Shown: in pieces, positions 43,681 to 50,825 of the stretch
Position numbering within the stretch: the first letter of the stretch is position 1
How the letters are laid out: each line of letters begins with the position of its first letter
DNA from: Veillonellaceae bacterium
GTDB lineage: Bacteria > Bacillota > Negativicutes > Veillonellales > Negativicoccaceae
DNA length: 64,000 bases
Assembly: GCA_022771805.1 (NCBI GenBank)
Contig: JALELM010000010.1
Span: 1-64,000, forward strand
Direction of reading: 5' to 3'
Made by a program: the position numbers and the translations under genes
Notes under the pieces: model-generated
The model's input: the letters and a program-made list of their open reading frames with translations, nothing else
Told to the model about the DNA's origin: nothing
The model's database searches: none

Positions 43681-44810
43681 TGCGCCACCTCCTCTGCCGG
43701 CAAGTACTGCTGCGACAGTGTCGTGACGAGACTCGATTGCGTCAGCAGGCCGAGCAGCCGCCGATCTTCCGCCACAACGGGGACGAAGTAGAGGTTTTCC
43801 GCCTGAATCAGTTGCAGCGTATCGGGCAGGGTTGCCTCCGGCGTTACCGTCCGGATATCGGTTTGCATGACCTTTTCCACAGGTACGGAAAGATCCGGCA
43901 ACTCGCGCAAGGTTTGGGCACTGACCGAACCGAGCAGCCGCCCCGTGCGGCGATCCGTAACGAACAGACCGTTGATGTGCATGCGCTGCATCCGATTCAA
44001 CGCACGAAACGCGCTGAGACTCGGCTCGCAGATATGCACCTCGGTGATCATGATATCCGCCGCGCGGATGTACTCCGGCGAACGCCAGATTCGGTTTTTG
44101 CCGATAAAACGTTCCACGAACGAATTGGCCGGGCTTCGGAGAATATTTTCCGGCGTGTCATATTGCACGATATTGCCTTTATCCAGGATGCAAATCCGAT
44201 CACCCAAGCGGATGGCCTCATCCATGTCGTGCGTGACGAATACGATGGTTTTTTTGAACTCGTCCTGCAAGTGGCCGACTTCGTCCTGCAACGCTGTGCG
44301 CGTGAGCGGATCGAGTGCGGAAAACGGTTCGTCCATCAGAATGATTTCCGGGTCGCAGGCAAACGCACGCGCAACACCGACACGTTGCTGCTGGCCGCCG
44401 GACAGTTCGGCGGGATAGCGATCGGCATATTGCGCCGGAGCGAGGCCGACCATCTCCAACAACTCATAGGTTCGTTTGCGGCTTTCGTCCGCCGGACGCC
44501 CTATTGTCCGCGGGATCAATTCAATATTTTCCGCTACGCTCAGATGCGGAAACAGCCCCGTCTGCTGAATGACATAGCCGATATTGCGACGCAGATCCAG
44601 GATATTCTGCGTGCGGATATCCTGATCGTTAATATAAATAGTACCGCTCGTCGGCCGAATCAGTCGATTGATCATTTTGAGCAGGGTTGTTTTGCCGCTG
44701 CCCGATTCGCCGATGAGGCAGACCGTTTCGTTTTTCGGTATGCTGAACGAAACGTCGTGTAATACCTCGGTATCTTTGTACCTTTTAGTAATGTGTTCGA
44801 ATCGTATCAT
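43677..44810 (-). CDS. Compatible-solute ABC transporter ATPase with CBS pair
   Basis: The 377-residue ATPase has Walker A GESGSGKTT, signature LSGGQQQR, Walker B ILMDEPF and the H-loop VTHDMDEA. Two C-terminal CBS domains (from about residue 245) follow, which in OpuA-type systems sense ionic strength or nucleotides. ATG 44810 has AAGGAAGG upstream; the longer frame to 44867 is not needed. The leader carries a perfect 6+6 palindrome and direct repeats (44832-44892). Confidence 0.88.
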   Translation of the reverse strand: MIRFEHITKRYKDTEVLHDVSFSIPKNETVCLIGESGSGKTTLLKMINRLIRPTSGTIYINDQDIRTQNILDLRRNIGYVIQQTGLFPHLSVAENIELIPRTIGRPADESRKRTYELLEMVGLAPAQYADRYPAELSGGQQQRVGVARAFACDPEIILMDEPFSALDPLTRTALQDEVGHLQDEFKKTIVFVTHDMDEAIRLGDRICILDKGNIVQYDTPENILRSPANSFVERFIGKNRIWRSPEYIRAADIMITEVHICEPSLSAFRALNRMQRMHINGLFVTDRRTGRLLGSVSAQTLRELPDLSVPVEKVMQTDIRTVTPEATLPDTLQLIQAENLYFVPVVAEDRRLLGLLTQSSLVTTLSQQYLPAEEVAQ

Positions 44811-44831
44811 ATAACCTTCCTTTCCTAAACC

Positions 44832-44892
44832 TTTCGCTAAGCGAAATTCCAAATCCGGAGACTTCAATACAGAGGTTTCAATATAGAGACTT
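44832..44892 (-). promoter_or_regulatory. Palindrome and direct repeats in the opu leader
   Basis: TTTCGC-TAA-GCGAAA (44832-44846) is a perfect inverted repeat. Next to it TTCAATAcAGAG (44863-44874) and TTCAATAtAGAG (44877-44888) repeat with a 14-base period, and GAGACTT recurs at 44858 and 44886. The block lies between the ATPase start and an AT-rich candidate promoter, a position suited to an operator. Confidence 0.45.
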
Positions 44893-44952
44893 ATATATAG
44901 TATAACATGATAACGTGAAATATAACACGAATGAATATTTTGTTGAATTGTT

Positions 44953-44981
44953 TTGACAAGCGTCCGGCGGCAAGCTATACT
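44953..44981 (+). promoter_or_regulatory. thiT promoter
   Basis: TTGACA (44953-44958) and TATACT (44976-44981) are spaced by 17 bases. The predicted start near 44988 coincides with the 5' edge of the TPP aptamer. Confidence 0.85.
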
Positions 44982-44990
44982 CTAAAGTAA

Positions 44991-45106
44991 CGGTGCGGGG
45001 GAACCATTGCGGTTGAGAAGGCACGGGCCTGACCCTTTGAACCTGTAGGTTAAGACCTGCGTAGGGAGCACGCCCCCTTTGGGGTGCAGACTGCGCGCGA
45101 GGGGGA
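44991..45106 (+). promoter_or_regulatory. TPP (THI-box) riboswitch with translational expression platform
   Basis: The aptamer shows the conserved TPP elements GGTTGAGA (45011-45018), CCTGACCCTTTGAACCTG and GCGTAGGGAG (45059-45068). P1 is GTGC (44993-44996) with GCAC (45068-45071). Downstream, CCCCC (45073-45077) can pair either with GGGG at 45081-45084, as part of a hairpin that also captures GCAC, or with the Shine-Dalgarno GGGGGAG at 45101-45107. This predicts translational control of thiT. Confidence 0.9.
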
Positions 45107-45111
45107 GAAAA

Positions 45112-45624
45112 ATGAGAACAAGAGTATTGGCGGAAAGCGGACTGTGTATTGCCTTGACATGGCTGTTGGGGATGATCGTGTTTTGGAAGATGCCGCAAGG
45201 CGGCTCTATCCATGCGGCGCATATGGTGCCGCTTTTGGTATTGGCGTTGCGCCGCGGTCCGCGTGTCGGTTTTTTGGCGGGCGGGGTGTACGGCCTTCTG
45301 CACTTTTTGCTGGGAGCGAAATACTCCCTGCATCCGTTGAGCATCGGTTTGGACTACCTGTTTGCCTATGCGGCGATGGGGCTTGCGGGCTATGCCGGCT
45401 CGGGGCGGGTGCAGGCGTTGTGGTGGTCGTTTCTGGCGATGTTGGCACGTTTTTGCCTGAGCGTGATCTCCGGGGCGGTCGTCTTCGGCTCGTATGCGCC
45501 GGCAGGGATGAATCCCTGGTGGTACTCGCTGACATACAATGCGACGGTCATTCCGCCGGATATTTTGATCAACCTGATCGTTCTGGCGGTGGTGTATACG
45601 CCGGTAATGAAATTGAAGAAATAG
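45112..45624 (+). CDS. thiT: Thiamine ECF transporter S component
   Basis: The 170-residue membrane protein has about six transmembrane segments and the ThiT features RVLAESGLCIAL near the N-terminus, GGSIHAAHMVPLL, and the late AARFCLSVISG-like and YNATVIPPDI stretches that bind thiamine. It works with the shared ECF module (EcfT, EcfA, EcfA2), which is not in this window. It is controlled by the TPP riboswitch directly upstream. Confidence 0.92.
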   Translation: MRTRVLAESGLCIALTWLLGMIVFWKMPQGGSIHAAHMVPLLVLALRRGPRVGFLAGGVYGLLHFLLGAKYSLHPLSIGLDYLFAYAAMGLAGYAGSGRVQALWWSFLAMLARFCLSVISGAVVFGSYAPAGMNPWWYSLTYNATVIPPDILINLIVLAVVYTPVMKLKK

Positions 45625-45637
45625 GAATTGCAGAAAT

Positions 45638-45667
45638 AAAAAATTACCCGTGAGGGTAATTTTTTTA
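45638..45667 (+). terminator. thiT terminator
   Basis: AAATTACCC (45641-45649) pairs with GGGTAATTT (45654-45662) around GTGA, with a seven-T run. Confidence 0.88.
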
Positions 45668-45783
45668 TGAATACGACACGAATGATCCGGATGCGGTCGT
45701 TGCTATATTCGCCGCCGCGAACCGTTCGTGCAGGTGAAGCGGCTCCGTCCGGGGATTTGTGTCGGTACGGCGGGCAGCCGCTG

Positions 45784-46545
45784 TCAGCGCTTGCATTTGC
45801 GAATCAGGCTGTAGTACCTGGGAAGCAGGGCGGCTTTCAGCCGATCCAGTCGGGTATAGCCGTGCTCGCGCAAAAACTGTTTCTTGAATTTCTTGTGTGC
45901 TTTCGAATCGTTGGCACGCGGTCCGGAGGCGTTGATGCTACTGGCCGAGATGACAGCGTCGGCGGGCGTGAAGAGATCTTCGCCGGTCGCATATACATCG
46001 ACCAGCCCCGCACCTTGGAACACCATCCACATATCGGCCTCAAAGAGGATAGGGGTATGTACCCGGGCAAGCGCCTCCGCGCCGGCGCGGTTGACGACAT
46101 AGGCAAATGTGCCGGAGCCGCGCGAGCATCTATATATCGGGATATCGTTTCCGACGGTGCCGACCTGTGCACAGGGGCGGCGCTGCTTGTATAGTGTCAA
46201 TACGGAAGGGCGCTCTCGGGCAAGGATGAACTCCCGGCATTCCTGCAACACATCGCTATTAACATATGCAGTCGGAACAATATCGTCTTCAAATACGAAC
46301 GCGCAGCTCTTGCCGGTGCGGATGATATCCAGATAGATGTTTCTGTGGCTGATTGCACAACCGATCTCCGCGTCATTCAGCTCCGGGTTGGCGCATTCCG
46401 CAGCCTTTTCCTCAGCGCTTAATGCCGCGCCGCAGGTCGCGGTGAAAAAGAAAATCGGGGGGGGTAATACGTGCGCGAGTGCGTTCCTCATATGCTCCCT
46501 GCGCTTCTCGGAATGAGCCAGATTGAGTATGTAGTAGTCGAACAT
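45784..46545 (-). CDS. Glycosyltransferase family 25 (LPS-type)
   Basis: The 253-residue protein has the GT25 start FDYYILNLAHSEKRREHM, the central EIGCAISHRNIY and FEDDIVP (metal-binding acidic motif), and GTFAYVVNRAGAEAL. The family adds sugars to lipooligosaccharide. AAGGAG lies before the ATG at 46545. Codons 27-30 contain an uninterrupted run of eight C (eight G on the given strand, 46457-46464), where slippage would truncate the protein. Base use is similar to neighbours. Confidence 0.82.
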   Translation of the reverse strand: MFDYYILNLAHSEKRREHMRNALAHVLPPPIFFFTATCGAALSAEEKAAECANPELNDAEIGCAISHRNIYLDIIRTGKSCAFVFEDDIVPTAYVNSDVLQECREFILARERPSVLTLYKQRRPCAQVGTVGNDIPIYRCSRGSGTFAYVVNRAGAEALARVHTPILFEADMWMVFQGAGLVDVYATGEDLFTPADAVISASSINASGPRANDSKAHKKFKKQFLREHGYTRLDRLKAALLPRYYSLIRKCKR

Positions 46546-46642
46546 GGCGATCTCCTTGCCAACAATTTTTATTCATTCGGGAATACGGAAAGATAAGTAA
46601 GGTTCCGGTCGTGCATAAAGCGAGGACGCACCGATCCGAAAC

Positions 46643-46675
46643 GAAAAGCCCGATCCGCCGTACGCAGACCGGGCT
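46643..46675 (-). terminator. dcuC terminator
   Basis: On the reverse strand AGCCCG pairs with CGGGCT (46675-46670 with 46652-46647) and is followed by four T. It lies about 40 bases after the dcuC stop. Confidence 0.6.
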
Positions 46676-46714
46676 CTATTTGCGTTTTCGTGTGTACGGA
46701 CAGAGGCGCTCCTG

Positions 46715-48097
46715 TCAGAACAAAATGAAGTTCATGATAACGACCGTCAGACAGGAGCCGATCATCGGAATCGCCGTGCGCTTGACGAGCTCAAACGAAG
46801 AAATATTCGCCATGCCGCTGACCACGATGATGACGGCCGTAATCGGCGAAATCGCGCGAGCGGAGCTGGCAATGAAGTGCATCGGCAGGATCATCGTCAC
46901 GGCGGGGATGCCGCTTTTGGCGGCGATTTCCGGGACGAGATTGGCGAAAGCGAAGAACGGCGCATTGCCGGAGCCCATGACGATGGCGCACACACCGATG
47001 ATGGTGATCATGACCAGAGACAGCGCCATCGCACCGAAACCGCTGCTGTTCGTACCGCTGATCAAACCGTCGATCGTGCCGCTGACTGTCAGACCGCGAG
47101 CAAAGGTTTCACCGGCGACGATCAGGGTGACGACATTGGCCATCTGCATGCCGAGGCCGTCGAAAAATACTTGCAGATCATTGGCGACGAGCTTGCCGTT
47201 ACGAGTCCGGATGTACTGTGCGACCATACCGACAGCCGTACCGATGAGCATGGCCTTGATAATATCCATCTCGACATTTTCGATCAAGAGCGGACTGAAG
47301 ATCAAAATGAGTGCCAAAGGAACAAGCGGCAGCAAGGCATACACCGCCGGCGGTTTTTCCGTCGAAATCGTCCGACCCTCCGTATTGACTTCCACCTGGT
47401 CGGAAGTCATCGGTACGACCTGATGGCCGCTGCGTTTATCCATGTACTTCTGCGTGAAATAGTGGAGCAGAGCAACCACCGGGAAGACGCAGAGGGCGAT
47501 CGGTACCTGGTAGCTGTGCCAGTAGATAACGGGATCGATGCCGGAAAGTTCGGCGGCAAGGATCGTCCCCGTATCGCTCGGACTCCAGTCCAGGCAGAGC
47601 GTGGTGGCAATGGCGGCGGCGGCCGAGAGGCGGCTTACGCCGAGAGCGACAAGAATCGGGAACATCGTGACCATGAGCAACATGGCAAGGCCGGAAGCAC
47701 TGTTGATGGCAAGCCCCAAGAGCATACCGAGCGCCCAGCAGGCACTCATGACGAAGTAGGGCGATTTCAGACGCAACAGCGGCTGAATGGTAAGATTGAC
47801 CAGCGCACGCGAGGCGCCGATATGATCCATGTAACGGGCAAAGCCTGCGACCGCCATGATGTTGAGCCCGAGCTTACCGGCACGCGAGGAAAGGATGCTG
47901 CGAATTACTTCGAATAAGTCAAAAAACAGCGAACCGGTACTTCCTTTACCCCCGGGGAAAATTTCACCCCAGCCGAACAAGACGGAAACGAGCATCAGGA
48001 ACATCCCGCCGATGAACAAAATGGTCTGCGGCTTGTAGCGCTTCACAATGAAGTAGCCTACCCAGACGGTGACCAATAAAGCCAATAACATATTCAA
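46715..48097 (-). CDS. dcuC: C4-dicarboxylate carrier, DcuC family
   Basis: The 460-residue polytopic protein has about twelve transmembrane segments and the DcuC-family hairpins LDWSPSDTGTI and GSGNAPFFAFANL. DcuC carriers exchange or export succinate, fumarate or other C4 acids under anaerobic conditions. I keep the TTG start at 48097 because AAGGGTGA lies six bases upstream; ATG 48091 is the alternative. A 16-base palindrome in its promoter region suggests control. Confidence 0.85.
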   Translation of the reverse strand: MNMLLALLVTVWVGYFIVKRYKPQTILFIGGMFLMLVSVLFGWGEIFPGGKGSTGSLFFDLFEVIRSILSSRAGKLGLNIMAVAGFARYMDHIGASRALVNLTIQPLLRLKSPYFVMSACWALGMLLGLAINSASGLAMLLMVTMFPILVALGVSRLSAAAAIATTLCLDWSPSDTGTILAAELSGIDPVIYWHSYQVPIALCVFPVVALLHYFTQKYMDKRSGHQVVPMTSDQVEVNTEGRTISTEKPPAVYALLPLVPLALILIFSPLLIENVEMDIIKAMLIGTAVGMVAQYIRTRNGKLVANDLQVFFDGLGMQMANVVTLIVAGETFARGLTVSGTIDGLISGTNSSGFGAMALSLVMITIIGVCAIVMGSGNAPFFAFANLVPEIAAKSGIPAVTMILPMHFIASSARAISPITAVIIVVSGMANISSFELVKRTAIPMIGSCLTVVIMNFILF

Positions 48098-48134
48098 TTT
48101 ACATCACCCTTTCACTCCAGGATTATTTGTCTAA

Positions 48135-48160
48135 ATTATAGCATGAAATAAATTTATTTC
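48135..48160 (-). promoter_or_regulatory. dcuC promoter -10 with overlapping 16-base palindrome
   Basis: The reverse strand has TATAAT at 48140-48135. GAAATAAATTTATTTC (48145-48160) is a perfect palindrome centred about 15 bases upstream of that box, in the spacer. A repressor bound there would block polymerase; the sequence does not match CRP or FNR consensus as I know them. Confidence 0.5.
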
Positions 48161-48210
48161 TGATATATTTATTTTGCAAGTAAGGTGCGCAAGTTTTCAA
48201 ATTACAAATA

Positions 48211-48242
48211 TAAAAAGCTCCCGCGTGAGCGGGAGCTTTTTA
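48211..48242 (-). terminator. arsR-family gene terminator
   Basis: AAAAGCTCCCGC (48213-48224) pairs with its complement (48229-48240) around GTGA, with poly-T on either strand. It lies right after the ArsR stop at 48247. Confidence 0.9.
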
Positions 48243-48246
48243 ATTG

Positions 48247-48606
48247 CTACAGTGTGCAGGTATTGTCGGCGACACAGGGGGCGTCTTCCCGGCAGTACTT
48301 GATTTGCCGACACACGCAGGTGTCTTTTTCCTTGTAGAGTTTCGGTAAAAACTGCAGAATATCCTCGAACCGTTCTTCGCAGATAGAATAGCGCATCCAC
48401 AGCCCGTCCCGGCGGGACGTAACTACACCGGACTCTACCAGGATTTTCATGTGGTAGCTCAAGGTCGATTGTGATAAGGAAAAGCTTTTCAGGATATCAC
48501 AGGCGGAGAGCTCGCTGCAGGAGAGCATATCGATGATCCGCAGGCGCGTTTCATCGCTCAATGCTTTGAAAACGGTAGAATAGGTTTGGTACGTTAAATC
48601 CATCAT
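48247..48606 (-). CDS. ArsR-family transcriptional regulator with Cys-rich tail
   Basis: The 119-residue winged-helix protein has FKALSDETRLRIIDML (helix 1-2) and recognition helix region SLSQSTLSYHMKILVESG. It has only one cysteine at the classic ArsR metal site (ELSACDIL in place of ELCVCD). The tail has a cluster of five or more cysteines (CVCRQIKYC, APCVADNTC) that may form a different sensor site. AAAGGA lies nine bases before the ATG. The target is unknown; the preceding gene encodes a secreted protein. Confidence 0.85.
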   Translation of the reverse strand: MMDLTYQTYSTVFKALSDETRLRIIDMLSCSELSACDILKSFSLSQSTLSYHMKILVESGVVTSRRDGLWMRYSICEERFEDILQFLPKLYKEKDTCVCRQIKYCREDAPCVADNTCTL

Positions 48607-48633
48607 GTAGAACGATCCTTTCTTTACATTGTT

Positions 48634-49251
48634 TTATCTGCCGGCCGGGCGGAAACGATACATTTTTTGATCGATGCCGCGAGCCAGGGCGTATTCATCC
48701 GTGCCGGGTTCGGCGACTTTCAATTCCTCGGCAAAGCTCTGTTCGCCGAGGAGACGGCCGTCCGCCGTGTAGTCTCTCCGGGAGATCTTGCTGACGCTGT
48801 ATTCCGTGTTTTCCTGTGTCCAGGAGGCGGTGATTACTTCGCCGCTGACACCGGCTTTGCGATCGACACGGACATGGTACGTAGCAATGGAGTATGCATA
48901 ATCCTGATATCCGTCAACGGAGAGATCTGCCTGTTCCAGTCCGGGAATCAAAACATCGCGGACATAGGTCGGAATCGGTACTTCACGGACGCTCAGGCGA
49001 TAATCGTCGAGAGCCGCGTTCGGATAGGCGGCCGAAACGTCTTTCGGAGCCAGGTAGTATGTTTTTACATCGCTGGATGCAATCCAAACCGCAGTTGTTG
49101 CAAGCGGACTTGTCGTATCCTTTACCACTGTCTGGTAGCCGCCGGTCACGGGACGCGGCTGCACGATATCTTCCAACGGAGCAGCGGCAAGAGCGGTGCC
49201 GTAAAATGCCAAAGCACTGAGTACGAGCGTTGTCGTCATAAGTTTTTTCAT
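48634..49251 (-). CDS. Secreted hypothetical protein
   Basis: The 205-residue protein has a signal peptide (KKLMTTTLVLSALAFYGTALA) and a mature beta-rich domain (YYLAPKDVSAAYPNAALDDY, TADGRLLGEQSF). I do not recognise the family. GAGGTG precedes the ATG. A good promoter lies 66-94 bases upstream, and the 5' leader holds a GTTGGC/GCCAAC hairpin (49273-49287). It is followed by the ArsR gene after 27 bases, so the two may form one unit. Confidence 0.7.
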   Translation of the reverse strand: MKKLMTTTLVLSALAFYGTALAAAPLEDIVQPRPVTGGYQTVVKDTTSPLATTAVWIASSDVKTYYLAPKDVSAAYPNAALDDYRLSVREVPIPTYVRDVLIPGLEQADLSVDGYQDYAYSIATYHVRVDRKAGVSGEVITASWTQENTEYSVSKISRRDYTADGRLLGEQSFAEELKVAEPGTDEYALARGIDQKMYRFRPAGR

Positions 49252-49316
49252 GGTTGCACCTCAATCGCTTTCTGTTGGCAGAGCCAACACTCTATATTGA
49301 ATTTTTTCGTACTTAT

Positions 49317-49345
49317 ACTGTACAATATTTTCACTAAAATGTCAA
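49317..49345 (-). promoter_or_regulatory. Promoter of the 49251 secreted-protein gene
   Basis: The reverse strand has a perfect TTGACA (49345-49340), a 17-base spacer and TACAGT (49322-49317), 65 bases before the ATG. Confidence 0.7.
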
Positions 49346-49346
49346 A

Positions 49347-49393
49347 GACAGACGCAAAAGGCGACCGTATCCGGCTCGCTTTTTGCGTCTGTC
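49347..49393 (-). terminator. gltP-type gene terminator
   Basis: GACAGACGCAAAA (49347-49359) pairs perfectly with its complement (49381-49393). Inside lies a second GC-rich stem (GCGA-CCG / CGG-TCGC) followed by TTTT on the reverse strand. It sits 17 bases past the symporter stop. Confidence 0.75.
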
Positions 49394-49410
49394 CGGGGAC
49401 TCCGCAATGT

Positions 49411-50658
49411 TTAGATTTGTTCGGTTTGTACCCGATTGTGCTGTGCCTGTGTGTCCGCGACGTCGGCGCCTTCCCACTGATTGACGATCGCGGCGCAGGC
49501 CATGTCGCCGGTAACGTTCAGGCAGGTACGGATCATGTCGAGGATACGCTCGACTCCGGCGACCAGGGCGATACCTTCCAGCGGCAGGCCGGTCGATTGC
49601 AGGACGAGCATCAGCATGATCATTCCGGCGCCCGGAACGCCGGCGGTACCGATCGAAGCGAGCGTGGCGGTGAGGATGATCATCAGCTGCTGGCTGAGAT
49701 CCAGATCAATGCCGAACACCTGGGCGATGAACAGTGCCGATACGCCTTGGTAAATAGCCGTACCGTCCATGTTGATCGTCGCGCCGAGCGGCAGGACGAA
49801 GGAGGTAACCGACTTGTTCACGCCGAGGTTTTCTTCGCAGCAACGCATGCTGACCGGCAGGGTACCCGCGGAGCTGGAGGTCGTAAACGCAACGGCCATC
49901 GCGGGGAAAATTGCTTTGAAAAAGCGTCGCGGGCTCACCTTGCCCAGAAGGCGCAGGAGCGAGCCGTAGACGAATACCACGTGCACGGCACTGGCCAGCG
50001 CCGCAACCATAATCAATTTGAGGAGCGGCAGGAGAACGGCCGGGCCGTTGGCGGCGACCACGGGCACGATGAGGCCGAAAATCCCGAAGGGAGCCAAGAG
50101 CATAATCCAGCCGGTAATTTTATACATAATTTCCGCCGTGCCGCTGAAAAAGTGTTCAACGGTACGTGCCGGCTCGCCGACCGCCAAAATCCCCGTGCCG
50201 AAAAGCAGGGCGAAAACGATGATCTGAAGCATATTGCCTTCCGCCAGTGCTTGAATCGGATTCGTCGGGATGATATTGAGCAGGACGGCGGAAATGCTTG
50301 GCGCGGTCTTGACCTGGACGGTGAGATCGCCCGCCGGGATGACAAAGCCCGCACCGACTTGCAGTACATTGGCGAGTACGATGCCGAGCGTTACGGCGAA
50401 ACCGGTCGTTGCCAGGTAGAAGGCAAACGCTTTCCAGCCGATGCTGCCGAGCCGGCGAATATCGCCGAGACCGCAGACGCCCGTGACGAGCGAAGCGAGA
50501 ACGAGCGGGACGATGATCAGCTTAATGCAGTTGAGAAAAAGCGTCCCGAACGGCTTGATCCAGCTGTCGGCGAAAGCGGGGTTATCCTGCAACAGCAAGC
50601 CCACCATGACACCGGCCACCAGTGCCAATAAGATGCGTAACGATAAATTCATTTTCAT
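49411..50658 (-). CDS. gltP: Dicarboxylate/amino acid:cation symporter (DAACS)
   Basis: The 415-residue protein has the DAACS hallmarks SSSAGTLPVS (hairpin 1), GATINMDGTA (helix 7), AGVPGAG (hairpin 2) and a DMIRTCLNVTGD segment that binds the substrate. The arginine in DMIRT favours acidic substrates such as glutamate, aspartate or C4 acids. AGGTGGAG precedes the ATG. It is monocistronic with its own promoter and terminator. Confidence 0.88.
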   Translation of the reverse strand: MKMNLSLRILLALVAGVMVGLLLQDNPAFADSWIKPFGTLFLNCIKLIIVPLVLASLVTGVCGLGDIRRLGSIGWKAFAFYLATTGFAVTLGIVLANVLQVGAGFVIPAGDLTVQVKTAPSISAVLLNIIPTNPIQALAEGNMLQIIVFALLFGTGILAVGEPARTVEHFFSGTAEIMYKITGWIMLLAPFGIFGLIVPVVAANGPAVLLPLLKLIMVAALASAVHVVFVYGSLLRLLGKVSPRRFFKAIFPAMAVAFTTSSSAGTLPVSMRCCEENLGVNKSVTSFVLPLGATINMDGTAIYQGVSALFIAQVFGIDLDLSQQLMIILTATLASIGTAGVPGAGMIMLMLVLQSTGLPLEGIALVAGVERILDMIRTCLNVTGDMACAAIVNQWEGADVADTQAQHNRVQTEQI

Positions 50659-50684
50659 TGTACTCCACCTCTGTGTTTTTCTTC

Positions 50685-50714
50685 ATTATAAGGAGAGATG
50701 CGGCGGCAATTCAA
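50685..50714 (-). promoter_or_regulatory. gltP-type gene promoter
   Basis: The reverse strand has TTGAAT (50714-50709), an 18-base spacer and a perfect TATAAT (50690-50685), 27 bases before the ATG. Confidence 0.7.
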
Positions 50715-50779
50715 CCGTTTGCGGGAAGAAATACTGTATACATAGGCTCGGGCGGGTCGGGAGGTGCGTATTTGCCGCA

Positions 50780-50809
50780 TAAAAAACGACTCCTCGGATG
50801 AGGAGTCGT
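50780..50809 (-). terminator. purA terminator
   Basis: ACGACTCCTC pairs with GAGGAGTCGT around a GGAT loop (50786-50809), followed on the reverse strand by six T. It lies 16 bases after the purA stop. Confidence 0.88.
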
Positions 50810-50825
50810 AGTGCTTTTGTATCGT

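Noticed and set aside
45667-46194. Forward frame opposite the glycosyltransferase
   Set aside because: No Shine-Dalgarno and no domain; the reverse GT25 frame has both.
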